From positions 1 through 13,484 of the forward strand of contig CALANW010000148.1 of assembly GCA_937926145.1 (NCBI GenBank): a stretch of DNA of 13,484 bases, in the 5' to 3' direction. The DNA is from an uncultured Ruminococcus sp. Lineage in GTDB: Bacteria; Bacillota; Clostridia; Oscillospirales; Ruminococcaceae. Under the pieces are notes generated by a model, which saw nothing but the letters and a program-made list of their open reading frames with translations, had not been told where the DNA came from and searched no databases. Positions 1-6,486 of this stretch are shown piece by piece. The number at the start of each line of letters is the position of its first letter. The first letter of the stretch is position 1. The position numbers and the translations under genes were made by a program.

Positions 1-52
1 GAGATCTACACTATCCTCTTCGTCGGCAGCGTCAGATGTGTATAAGAGACAG
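1..52 (+). other. Illumina Nextera i5 adapter (artefact)
   Basis: The first 52 bases are sequencing-library sequence, not genome. Bases 1-11 are the end of the P5 primer (GAGATCTACAC). Bases 12-19 are the 8-base index TATCCTCT, which I recall as Nextera index 503. Bases 20-33 are the Nextera read-1 tail, and 34-52 are the Tn5 mosaic end AGATGTGTATAAGAGACAG. Genomic sequence starts at 53, so the window begins at an untrimmed contig end. Confidence 0.97.
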
Positions 53-71
53 TCCAATTACTATAACAGAA

Positions 72-101
72 AAAAGCAGACGAAATCTATCGTCTGCTTT
101 T
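72..101 (-). terminator. Intrinsic terminator downstream of nadE
   Basis: A perfect 12-bp stem (72-83 with 90-101, core GCAGACGA/TCGTCTGC) closes a 6-base loop. Read leftward it ends in TTTT and continues TTCTG, a good U-tract. It lies about 155 nt beyond the nadE stop, and the stretch between is AT-rich with no gene visible. The plus side also ends in TTTT, so it may work in both directions. Confidence 0.8.
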
Positions 102-255
102 ATCATTAAAAACATTTTAAAAAAGAAAAGAGGTAAAAAATAGGAAAGATTAATTACTATGTTTATTGTACAGCAAAAATATACAAAAATCAATGTTTTA
201 TTTATACAGCTTTTATTGTAATAATTTCACATTGCAATAATTTTTGCAGTAAAAA

Positions 256-2148
256 TCAGAAAATGAGCCTGAAAGCCGCGTCCGAAGCATCGGACGGCAT
301 ACGCAGATCTCCGCGCGGTGAGAGCGTTACGCTGCCGACTTTCGGCGCATCGGGCAGGCAGGAGCGCTTGAACTGCTGTGTAAAGAAGCGGCGCATAAAA
401 ATTTTGAGCCATTTTTTAATAGTATCATCGTCAAATTTTCCGTTAAAGGCAGCCTGAGCAAGACGGAATATCTTTTCGGGCGAAAATGTGCAGCGCATGA
501 AGTAGTAAAGAAAGAAATCGTGAAGCTCATAAGGTCCGACGATATCCTCGGTCTTCTGCGAAATTTCTCCGTCGGTCGGAGGGAGAAGCTCCGGCGAAAC
601 GGGCGTGTCGAGAACGTCGGCGAGGACTGCGGCAAGTTCCCTATCGGCGGTGGTGTTCATTTCATAAGCGGTGAGGTGACGGACGAGCGTCTTGGGGACG
701 GAAGCGTTCACGCCGTACATCGACATATGGTCGCCGTTGTAGGTCGCCCAGCCGAGGGCAAGCTCGGAAAGGTCGCCCGTGCCGATAACGATGCCGTTCT
801 GTTTGTTGGCAATATCCATAAGAACCTGAGTGCGCTCACGAGCCTGACCGTTTTCGTATGTGACATCGTGAACGTCCTCGCTCTGTCCGATATCGGCGAA
901 GTGCTGACGGACAGCGGCGGAAATATTTACCTCGATAAGCGTTGCGCCGTAGGCTTCAGCAAGCTTGCAGGCGTTGCTCTTGGTGCGTTTTGTAGTGCCG
1001 AAGCAAGGCATTGTAACGGCTGTGATGCCCTTGCGGTCAAGTCCGAGCATATCAAATGCGTGAACTGTGACGATGAGTGCAAGTGTGCTGTCCAATCCGC
1101 CCGAAAGTCCGATAACGGCGTTCTTGCAGCCGATATGGCGAAGTCGGGTCATAAGTCCCGTTGCCTGCATTGTAAGGATATCCTCGCAGCGCGATTCGAG
1201 GTCGGTCTTATCGCTCGGAACGAACGGCATAGGATCGTATTTTCTTGTAAGGGTGATGTCACGCTGAACAAGCTCGAACTTCACACGGCTGTAGTCCTGC
1301 TTTGCAAACTGCGGGAAAGTGTTCATTCTGCGGCGTTCGCTGTCGATGCGCTGAATGTCTATTTCTGAATAGGTTATTCCCGTGGTGAATTTTTTGCTTT
1401 CCGCGATAAGAGTTCCGTTGTCGCATATAAGGTTGTGACCGCTGAAGACCATATCCTGCGTAGATTCGCCAAGTCCTGCATCGGCGTAGATATAGCCGCA
1501 GACAAGACGTGCTGACTGTGATTTTACGAGCTGGCGGCGGTATTCGCTCTTGCCGATGACCTCGTCCGAAGCGGAGAGGTTGCAGATAACGGTAGCACCT
1601 GCCGCTGCAAGGTCGCAGGAGGGCGGCTCGGCTACCCACAAGTCCTCGCATATCTCTGCGGAAAAGACAAGTCCCTCGATATTGCTCTCAAAAAGAAGCT
1701 GACCTATCGGCGTATTGTCAAGGTTTTCAACGTTTCCGTAAACGCCCTCGCCCGAGGCAAAGTGACGTGCTTCGTAAAATTCGCTGTAGTTCGGGATATT
1801 TATTTTCGGGACAAGACCGAGTATCTTGCCGCCCTTAACGGCAGCGGCGCAGTTGTAAAGCTTTCCGCCGAACGAAACGGGAAGTCCGACGAAAATGAGC
1901 ATATCGAGGTCGGAGGTTTCCTCTGCGATAGAGAGGAGAGCCAACTTTGCACTGTCGAGCAGTGTTTTGTGCAGGAAAAGGTCGCCGCAGGTGTAACCCG
2001 TTATGCAAAGTTCGGGAAAAACAGCGGCGCAGACATTCTTTTCAGCAGCCTGTCTTGCGAGCGTGATGATCTGCTCAGCGTTGTAATTGCAGTCTGCGAC
2101 TTTTATATCGGGTGTGATGGCGGCGCATCGGATAAAACCGTCTTTCAT
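256..2148 (-). CDS. nadE: Glutamine-dependent NAD+ synthetase
   Basis: The 630-residue protein catalyses the last step of NAD+ synthesis, ATP-dependent amidation of nicotinic acid adenine dinucleotide using glutamine as nitrogen donor. Residues 1 to about 290 form a nitrilase-fold glutaminase with the catalytic triad in view: E46 (FPELCITG), K115 (VPKINIP) and C167 (EICEDLW). From about 320 on is the synthetase domain with the ATP pyrophosphatase P-loop SGGLDST (349-355) and the family sequences IGTGDLSELALGW and NASVPKTLV. The length fits the two-domain glutamine-dependent class. The ATG is preceded by AAGGAG (2165-2160) at about 11 nt. It stands alone, downstream of a terminator-like hairpin (2179-2208) and upstream of a terminator (72-101). 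No truncation or frameshift is seen. Confidence 0.97.
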   Translation of the reverse strand: MKDGFIRCAAITPDIKVADCNYNAEQIITLARQAAEKNVCAAVFPELCITGYTCGDLFLHKTLLDSAKLALLSIAEETSDLDMLIFVGLPVSFGGKLYNCAAAVKGGKILGLVPKINIPNYSEFYEARHFASGEGVYGNVENLDNTPIGQLLFESNIEGLVFSAEICEDLWVAEPPSCDLAAAGATVICNLSASDEVIGKSEYRRQLVKSQSARLVCGYIYADAGLGESTQDMVFSGHNLICDNGTLIAESKKFTTGITYSEIDIQRIDSERRRMNTFPQFAKQDYSRVKFELVQRDITLTRKYDPMPFVPSDKTDLESRCEDILTMQATGLMTRLRHIGCKNAVIGLSGGLDSTLALIVTVHAFDMLGLDRKGITAVTMPCFGTTKRTKSNACKLAEAYGATLIEVNISAAVRQHFADIGQSEDVHDVTYENGQARERTQVLMDIANKQNGIVIGTGDLSELALGWATYNGDHMSMYGVNASVPKTLVRHLTAYEMNTTADRELAAVLADVLDTPVSPELLPPTDGEISQKTEDIVGPYELHDFFLYYFMRCTFSPEKIFRLAQAAFNGKFDDDTIKKWLKIFMRRFFTQQFKRSCLPDAPKVGSVTLSPRGDLRMPSDASDAAFRLIF

Positions 2149-2178
2149 ATTATTTTGCTCCTTATTTTATAAAATAAA

Positions 2179-2208
2179 AAAGCGCCGAACAGTAACGGTC
2201 GGCGTTTT
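2179..2208 (-). terminator. Terminator-like hairpin in nadE leader
   Basis: A CGCCGA/TCGGCG stem (2183-2188 with 2199-2204), extended by a G-T wobble and A-T pairs to 2179/2208, encloses a 10-base loop. Leftward it is followed by TTTTTTATTTTAT, a strong U-tract, and then by the nadE SD about 15 nt further. It could end transcripts arriving from the right, or act as an attenuator if the nadE promoter is at 2237-2265. The sequence alone does not decide. Confidence 0.65.
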
Positions 2209-2236
2209 GGTTATCTAAAACTTGACCTATAAAAAT

Positions 2237-2265
2237 ATTATAACTCAAATTTCGGAAAAAATAAA
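2237..2265 (-). promoter_or_regulatory. Possible nadE promoter
   Basis: On the minus strand there is a perfect -10 TATAAT (2242-2237) but a poor -35 TTTATT (2265-2260) at 17-bp spacing. If it is used, transcription starts near 2230 and runs through the terminator-like hairpin at 2208-2179 before nadE. It is the only good -10 seen close to nadE. Confidence 0.4.
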
Positions 2266-2323
2266 GGGGTTTTGTGATTTTTGAGAGAGAAAATAGCCGC
2301 TGTGTCTAAAAGCGAAGATCCAC

Positions 2324-2352
2324 TTGACAAATCATTGCAAAAGTCTTATAAT
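2324..2352 (+). promoter_or_regulatory. Consensus promoter of antisense RNA
   Basis: TTGACA (2324-2329), a 17-bp spacer and TATAAT (2347-2352) exactly match the sigma-A consensus. The predicted start is near 2359. No protein-coding gene follows on this strand; the transcript would meet the 3' end of the small hydrophobic gene at 2440-2520 and stop at a terminator (2410-2451). A perfect promoter driving a very short RNA toward a small hydrophobic ORF is typical of type I antitoxins. Confidence 0.85.
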
Positions 2353-2391
2353 ATAAATATAAAAGGGGCATACCGATAGACGGTCGCTCCC
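2353..2391 (-). terminator. Toxin mRNA 3' hairpin and U-tract
   Basis: Read leftward, GGG/CCC, GC/GC and ACCG/CGGT pairs (2391-2381 with 2375-2365, one bulge and one internal loop) close a 5-base loop, followed by TTTTATATTTAT. This would end the toxin mRNA. It overlaps the start of the antisense RNA on the other strand, where the same palindrome forms a 5' stem-loop. Confidence 0.6.
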
Positions 2392-2451
2392 AAATATGGT
2401 GTTAAGAATTAACCGTCCAAGTTTGGTCGCTCTGGGCGGTTATTTCTTTTT
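2359..2451 (+). ncRNA. Putative antitoxin antisense RNA (~93 nt)
   Basis: The RNA is inferred between the consensus promoter (2324-2352) and the intrinsic terminator (2410-2451), with no ORF of note. It is fully complementary to the toxin transcript's 3' region, including the last four codons (2440-2451). Its segment GAATTAACCG (2406-2415) is also a 9/10 direct repeat of GAATTGACCG (2548-2557) in the toxin leader, so it could also pair with the leader near the ribosome binding site. It carries two copies of GGTCGCTC (2382-2389 and 2425-2432). The architecture resembles the Fst/RNAII par antitoxin, where repeats allow interaction outside the overlap. The RNA itself is an inference. Confidence 0.7.
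2410..2451 (+). terminator. Terminator of the antisense RNA
   Basis: AACCGTCC (2411-2418) pairs with GGGCGGTT (2434-2441) with one wobble and a 15-base loop, followed by TTTCTTTTT (2443-2451). The stem's right arm contains the toxin stop codon (2440-2442), so the two transcripts converge here. Confidence 0.8.
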
Positions 2452-2520
2452 GCTTTCAAGCAGTATCTTAATGATATCGCAGATAAGTATGCCTAAAGTA
2501 AGTACTTCAATTATACTCAT
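2440..2520 (-). CDS. Small hydrophobic peptide, type I toxin-like
   Basis: This 26-residue peptide begins MSIIEVLTLGILIC. A hydrophobic core at residues 3-21, interrupted by D15 and K18, is followed by ESKKK. A short membrane helix with a lysine tail is the build of type I toxins and of the Firmicutes 'putative holin-like toxin' group; membership is judged by eye. The ATG follows AGGGGG at about 9 nt, but that SD is buried in the hairpin 2529-2545. The gene has its own promoter (2614-2586), a start near 2579 and a 3' end near 2353, so the mRNA is about 225 nt with a long structured 3' tail. The antisense promoter at 2324-2352 faces it. It could instead be a regulatory short ORF, but the two promoters and mirrored terminators favour a toxin. 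Confidence 0.75.
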   Translation of the reverse strand: MSIIEVLTLGILICDIIKILLESKKK

Positions 2521-2528
2521 AAAGCAAC

Positions 2529-2545
2529 GCCCCCTTTCGGGGAGC
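2529..2545 (-). promoter_or_regulatory. Hairpin sequestering the toxin SD
   Basis: In the toxin mRNA, CCCC (2542-2539), a GAAA tetraloop (2538-2535) and GGGG (2534-2531) form a very stable hairpin, extended by two outer G-C pairs around a bulged U. The paired G-run is the SD of the 26-residue peptide, so ribosome access would be limited until the structure opens. Occlusion of the SD is a known feature of type I toxin mRNAs. Confidence 0.8.
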
Positions 2546-2585
2546 AGGAATTGACCGCCTACCGTTCAGGTATGCCCACAGTGTT

Positions 2586-2614
2586 ATTTTACCATTAATG
2601 AAGTATTTTGTCCA
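2586..2614 (-). promoter_or_regulatory. Promoter of the small hydrophobic gene
   Basis: On the minus strand TGGACA (2614-2609), a 17-bp spacer and TAAAAT (2591-2586) match five of six consensus bases in each box. The start near 2579 puts GGGCATACC at the extreme 5' end of the mRNA. Confidence 0.75.
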
Positions 2615-2652
2615 TTAATTGAAACAAATACGCTGATTTGTTGTTTGAAAAG

Positions 2653-2700
2653 AACAGGCGCAATTCACACTTTAGACATTATGTGAATTGCGCCTGTTTT
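2653..2700 (-). terminator. Terminator downstream of the GH130 gene
   Basis: A perfect 17-bp stem (2653-2669 with 2682-2698, core CAGGCGCAATTC) encloses a 12-base loop. It lies about 45 nt beyond the stop of the GH130 gene. Leftward it runs into CTTTTC, and rightward into TTTTATTT, so it probably works both ways and insulates the toxin locus. Confidence 0.85.
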
Positions 2701-2742
2701 ATTTGTTGGTATTACACGGTCTGCGTAATGTGTTCCGCCCTT

Positions 2743-3927
2743 TTAGTCCTTATGATTCTTCATATACTCGAGGTTCTTGGAGATAAGCTCATATCTCTGC
2801 TTCACGCAGTCTACGGAGCGAAGCGGGTCGGACGGGGTATTGAATGTATAGTCCATGAGCTTTTCAACTGTTGTTGAAGCAACGTGTACTCTTGTATCGG
2901 AAGATGCATAGTAGATATATACATCGCCGTTTTCGCGAACGATAGCACCGTTTGTGAATACTACGTTTGAAACGTCGCCTACGCGCTCTTCACCGTGTGG
3001 AGCGATGAAAAGTCCCGATGGTGATGCGATGAGCTTTGAGGGGTCATTGAGGTCGGTCGCAAAGACGTAGATAACATAGCGAAGTCCTGCGGCTGTATTT
3101 CTTACGCCGTGGGCAATATGTATCCAGCCCTTTGGTGTCTTTATAGGAACTGCGCCTGCGCCGTTCTTCACCTCTGTAATAGTATGGTAAACTCTTGGGG
3201 AGATAACGGTTTCCTCTGTGCAGATCTCAGCGTGGGTGATATCCTTTGCAAGTCCGAAGCAAACGCCGCCGCCCGAGCCTGTCTGGATAAAATCGTCCTG
3301 CGGACGTGTATAGAATGCATACATTCCGTTTACGAATTCGGGGTGGAGGACAACGTTTCTCTGCTGCGGGGACTTTGATTTAAGGTTGGGGAGTCTTTCC
3401 CAAGTTTTGAGATCCTTTGTGCGGACGATGCCTGCCTGTGCAACTGCTGCGGAGAGGTCGTTGGACGATGTATCTTTGCTCTCGGAGCAGAAAACGCCGT
3501 AGATATAGCCGTCCTCGTGCTTGGTCAGACGCATATCATAAACGTTGGTTTCCTCGGGGTTGGTATCGGGGAGAAGAACAGGGTAGTCCCAGAAGCGGAA
3601 GCCGTCAACGGGGCTGTCGCTCTCTGCAACTGCGAAGAATGACTTTCTGTCGTTGCCCTCTACTCTTGCGACGAGGTAGAACTTGCCGTTGAGCTCGATA
3701 GCGCCTGAGTTGAGAACTGCGTTGATGCCAAGGCGTTCCATAAAGAACGGGTTCGTTTCGGGGTCAAGGTCATATCTCCAGATAACGGGGGCGTGATCGG
3801 CTGTGAGAACGGGGTACTTATAGCGGTCATAAGCGCCGCCCATATAATCGGTCTTTTCGTTTTTGCGGCTGATGAGCTTTTCGTAAGCGTCAAAAACCTT
3901 TGCTTTTCTTTCGTTGAATTCGGACAT
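2743..3927 (-). CDS. GH130 4-O-beta-mannosyl-glucose phosphorylase
   Basis: This 394-residue protein belongs to glycoside hydrolase family 130, probably the subgroup that phosphorolyses 4-O-beta-D-mannosyl-D-glucose to mannose 1-phosphate and glucose in beta-mannan use. Evidence is the family-like stretch VLNSGAIE...YLVARVEGNDRKS, the catalytic region NVYDMRLT, LHPEFVNGMYAFYTRP, YHTITEVKNGAG and HIAHGVRNT. The proton-donor Asp is D131, the same number I recall for the Bacteroides fragilis enzyme. No signal peptide is seen, so it acts in the cytoplasm. I chose ATG 3927 because GGAAG (3941-3937) is at a proper distance; the TTG six bases upstream sits almost on the SD. It is monocistronic, with a promoter at 3967-3995 and terminator at 2653-2700. 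No transporter or epimerase is beside it here. A related mannoside phosphorylase specificity remains possible. Confidence 0.9.
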   Translation of the reverse strand: MSEFNERKAKVFDAYEKLISRKNEKTDYMGGAYDRYKYPVLTADHAPVIWRYDLDPETNPFFMERLGINAVLNSGAIELNGKFYLVARVEGNDRKSFFAVAESDSPVDGFRFWDYPVLLPDTNPEETNVYDMRLTKHEDGYIYGVFCSESKDTSSNDLSAAVAQAGIVRTKDLKTWERLPNLKSKSPQQRNVVLHPEFVNGMYAFYTRPQDDFIQTGSGGGVCFGLAKDITHAEICTEETVISPRVYHTITEVKNGAGAVPIKTPKGWIHIAHGVRNTAAGLRYVIYVFATDLNDPSKLIASPSGLFIAPHGEERVGDVSNVVFTNGAIVRENGDVYIYYASSDTRVHVASTTVEKLMDYTFNTPSDPLRSVDCVKQRYELISKNLEYMKNHKD

Positions 3928-3966
3928 TGGCAAAACTTCCTTTCTAAGCGATATTGCTTTAATTTT

Positions 3967-3995
3967 ATTCTATCATAACAAAATCACTTCTTCAA
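3967..3995 (-). promoter_or_regulatory. Promoter of the GH130 gene
   Basis: On the minus strand TTGAAG (3995-3990), 17 bp and TAGAAT (3972-3967), with an upstream TG giving an extended -10. The predicted start near 3960 leaves a short leader of about 33 nt. It is divergent from the lipoprotein promoter at 4016-4044. Confidence 0.7.
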
Positions 3996-4015
3996 GAGAA
4001 ATTTAGATTTTTTCG

Positions 4016-4044
4016 TTGACTTTTTCGTGTTTTTGTATTACAAT
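4016..4044 (+). promoter_or_regulatory. Promoter of the lipoprotein gene
   Basis: TTGACT (4016-4021), 17 bp and TACAAT (4039-4044) match five of six consensus bases in each box. The predicted start near 4051 leaves a 130-nt leader containing two AAACGTTT palindromes. The -35 boxes of the two divergent promoters are about 20 bp apart. Confidence 0.75.
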
Positions 4045-4071
4045 ATAGAGTAAATGCAGAGAATTACGCCC

Positions 4072-4124
4072 TTTAAACGTTTACACGAAAAATTTTCGCA
4101 CCCCTGTATCTCTTAAACGTTTTA
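4072..4124. promoter_or_regulatory. Two LacI/CcpA-like operators 40 bp apart
   Basis: TTTAAACGTTTACA (4072-4085) fits the cre consensus TGWNANCGNTNWCA at every position but the second. TTAAACGTTTTA (4113-4124) is a related CG-centred palindrome. Their centres are exactly 40 bp apart, about four helical turns, which suits cooperative binding or looping. Both lie downstream of the lipoprotein promoter, where a repressor would block elongation. Between them CGAAAA/TTTTCG (4086-4098) is another palindrome. The binding protein is unknown. Confidence 0.5.
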
Positions 4125-4182
4125 TTGTGCAGTTTAAACAACTCCCTCTGCGCTATTCTTAATGATAAAGGGACGGTTGAAG

Positions 4183-4851
4183 ATGATGAAAAGAATTCTG
4201 TCGGTATTGCTTTCTCTTATGACCTGCGTTATGCTCCTTGCCGGCTGCGGAAGCGATGAAGCCGTAGAAGATTCGGCATACAGCGGCATTTTGACAAAAA
4301 TAAAACTCGGTATGCCCCTTACGAAGATAGTTTCGATGCAGCCCGATGGGGTGGAGCTTTACTGGGACGATGATACCACCATTTGGAGCATCAATCCCGA
4401 TACAGACCTTAATGCTGAGGTTTCGGCGCTTGTTCCTGTGGACGATCAGTATTATTACGCTGATGATTCGATAATTACATATAATTTTAAGACTAAAAAG
4501 GGCGACGATGAGATCTATCTCAAAGGCTACAGCGAAGAAGTCCACTGTCTGCTCGACAGAACAGCCGCTCAGGATTATTTCGACAAAAAGACAGCCGAGC
4601 TTGTCAGCAAGCACTGCGTTGACGAGGGTTCTGTTGCAGGCGGAACAATGGTCGGCACGGAAGATATCGATATGGAGCTCGTTTACAGCCAGAAGATCTC
4701 CGCAAGCAGCTATGACCTCGTGTTCTCAATGACGCTCACTTATGATACGGTCAACGATGTTGCAGGTTACTATGCTACCGAATTCGAGATCGAGATTACC
4801 GAAAAGGACGTAAAGGGTGAAGTTGCTATCTCGACACCCGAAACCAAGTGA
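4183..4851 (+). CDS. Lipoprotein of unknown function
   Basis: I do not recognise a family for this 222-residue protein. It starts MMKRILSVLLSLM, a classical lipoprotein signal with basic n-region, hydrophobic core and lipobox LLAGC whose C22 would be lipidated, so the mature protein is probably anchored outside the membrane. The rest is acidic and predicted soluble. Residues about 33-60 (KIKLGMPLTKIVSMQPDG) faintly resemble the GM...V repeat of SmpA/BamE-like small lipoproteins, and the later part looks beta-rich. Start ATG 4183 has AAGGGA nine bases upstream; an earlier in-frame ATG at 4162 overlaps that SD. The gene has its own promoter, an operator-bearing leader and a terminator at 4875-4909. 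Confidence 0.85.
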   Translation: MMKRILSVLLSLMTCVMLLAGCGSDEAVEDSAYSGILTKIKLGMPLTKIVSMQPDGVELYWDDDTTIWSINPDTDLNAEVSALVPVDDQYYYADDSIITYNFKTKKGDDEIYLKGYSEEVHCLLDRTAAQDYFDKKTAELVSKHCVDEGSVAGGTMVGTEDIDMELVYSQKISASSYDLVFSMTLTYDTVNDVAGYYATEFEIEITEKDVKGEVAISTPETK

Positions 4852-4874
4852 TCCCAACGCATAAATATTGTAAT

Positions 4875-4909
4875 AAACAGCGGTGCAGGGGGACTGTGCC
4901 GCTGTTTTT
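4875..4909 (+). terminator. Terminator hairpin before the isomerase gene
   Basis: AAACAGCGG (4875-4883) pairs with CCGCTGTTT (4899-4907), with a further CAG/CTG inside, then runs into TTTTT. It follows the lipoprotein stop by 24 nt. The SD of the next gene begins four bases after it, so that gene must depend on readthrough or on a promoter I could not find. Confidence 0.8.
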
Positions 4910-4926
4910 GAAAGGACGAAAATGTT

Positions 4927-6408
4927 ATGAAGAATATGCCCGCTGTAAAACTGGGAATCGCGGCTGTGAGCCGTGACTGTTTCCCGAAATCCCTCTCCGC
5001 TTCAAGAAGAAGCAACGTTGTCAAGGCTTGCAAGGAGAAGAATATCGACATTTACGAATGTCCCGTAACTGTTGAGAATGAAAACGATATGCTCTGCGCC
5101 CTTGACGACCTCAAAAAAGCAGGTGTCAACGCACTTGTGGTTTATCTCGGAAACTTCGGACCTGAAACGGCTGAAACTCTACTTGCGAAGAAGTTTGGTC
5201 TGCCCGTTATGTTTGCAGCGGCAGCGGAAGAATTCGGCGACAACCTCGTTGACGGCAGAGGCGATGCTTTCTGCGGTATGCTCAACGCAAGCTACAACCT
5301 CGGACTTCGCAATGTCAAGGCTTACATACCCGAATATCCCGTTGGAAACCCTTACGAAGTTGCGGATATGATCGCTGACTTTATCCCCGTTGCAAGGACT
5401 GTGCTTGGTCTTGCGAGCCTTAAAGTCATCACATTCGGACCTCGCCCTCAGGACTTCCTTGCCTGCAATGCACCTATCGCAAGACTTTACGACCTCGGCG
5501 TTGAGATCGAAGAAAACTCTGAGCTTGACCTTTTTGCCGCTTTCAACGAACACGCAGGCGATGCGCGCATTGACGGCGTTGTAAAGGAAATGGAAAGCGA
5601 GCTTGGCACAGGCAATAAGATGCCCGGAATTCTGCCAAAGCTTGCGCAGTTTGAGATAACTCTCCTCGACTGGGCAGAAGCTCACAAGGGTTCAAGAGAA
5701 TATGTCGTATTCGCAAACAAATGCTGGCCTGCATTCCAGACACAGTTCGGATTTGTGCCATGCTATGTCAACAGCCGCCTTACCGCAAAGGGTATCCCTT
5801 GTGCCTGCGAAGTTGACATCTACGGTGCAGTAAGCGAATTTATTGGTCAGTGCGTTTCGGACGATGTTGTAACTCTTCTCGACATCAACAACACTGTTCC
5901 TGCCGACCTTTACAATGACGAGATAAAGGGCAGATTTGACTACTCCCTCGCAGATACATTTATGGGCTTCCACTGCGGAAACACAGCCGCAGAAAAACTT
6001 TCCTCAAAGGAAATGAAGTACCAGCTCATTATGCACCGCGGACTTGAACCCGACAAAGAACCCGATATCACAAGAGGTACTCTTGAGGGCGATATCGCTC
6101 CGTCCGAGATAACGTTCTTCCGCCTCCAGAGCAACGCCGATGCAGAGCTTAAAGCATACGTTGCAGAGGGTGAAGTTCTCCCCGTTGCAACGCGTTCATT
6201 CGGCGGCATAGGCATTTTTGCAATAAAGGAAATGGGACGCTTCTACCGTCACGTTCTCATCGAGGGCAGATTCCCTCACCACGGCGCAGTTACATTCGCG
6301 CACAACGGAAAGGCGCTCTTCAACGTATTCCGTTACCTCGGAGTGCAGAGCGTTGGCTTCAATCAGCCTAAGGGTATGCTTTACAGGACGGAAAATCCGT
6401 TCGCATAA
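4927..6408 (+). CDS. L-fucose/L-arabinose isomerase family protein
   Basis: This 493-residue protein has the fold and motifs of the FucI/AraA group of metal-dependent ketol isomerases. The C-terminal half holds the metal-site motifs: CWPAFQTQFGFVPCYVNS (266-283), E295 in CACEVDIYGA, D319 in LLDIN, H349 in FHCGN and H451/H452 in FPHHGAVTFAH. No signal peptide is seen, so it is cytoplasmic. The start ATG has AAAGGA ten bases upstream. At about 490 residues it is nearer AraA size than the roughly 590 of classical FucI. No fucose or arabinose kinase, aldolase or transporter lies beside it, so the substrate cannot be named. It is followed by a terminator at 6417-6458. Confidence 0.88.
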   Translation: MKNMPAVKLGIAAVSRDCFPKSLSASRRSNVVKACKEKNIDIYECPVTVENENDMLCALDDLKKAGVNALVVYLGNFGPETAETLLAKKFGLPVMFAAAAEEFGDNLVDGRGDAFCGMLNASYNLGLRNVKAYIPEYPVGNPYEVADMIADFIPVARTVLGLASLKVITFGPRPQDFLACNAPIARLYDLGVEIEENSELDLFAAFNEHAGDARIDGVVKEMESELGTGNKMPGILPKLAQFEITLLDWAEAHKGSREYVVFANKCWPAFQTQFGFVPCYVNSRLTAKGIPCACEVDIYGAVSEFIGQCVSDDVVTLLDINNTVPADLYNDEIKGRFDYSLADTFMGFHCGNTAAEKLSSKEMKYQLIMHRGLEPDKEPDITRGTLEGDIAPSEITFFRLQSNADAELKAYVAEGEVLPVATRSFGGIGIFAIKEMGRFYRHVLIEGRFPHHGAVTFAHNGKALFNVFRYLGVQSVGFNQPKGMLYRTENPFA

Positions 6409-6416
6409 AAATCTTT

Positions 6417-6458
6417 CGGAAAAGTCGATCATTGTCGTGGTCGGCATTTTCCGCTTTT
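6417..6458 (+). terminator. Terminator of the isomerase gene
   Basis: CGGAAAA (6417-6423) pairs with TTTTCCG (6447-6453), and inside it GTCGA (6424-6428) pairs with TCGGC (6441-6445) past a single bulged A. It is followed by CTTTTC and lies 9 nt beyond the stop codon. Confidence 0.8.
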
Positions 6459-6486
6459 CATCTTGTACAGAACATTCGTGATCTGT

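Larger units (their letters stand above)
2366..2577. repeat. Inverted repeat GGGCATACC bracketing the TA locus
   Basis: GGGCATACC (2366-2374) and its exact complement GGTATGCCC (2569-2577) bracket the locus. In the toxin mRNA these are the 5' end and the 3' terminal stem, so the ends could pair and fold the mRNA shut, comparable to 5'-3' pairing in hok mRNA. The same nonamer is also near the 5' end of the antisense RNA. Confidence 0.75.

Noticed and set aside
520..1368. 282-codon open frame on the plus strand inside nadE
   Set aside because: It is fully antisense to a complete, motif-bearing NAD synthetase and shows no recognisable domain or SD.
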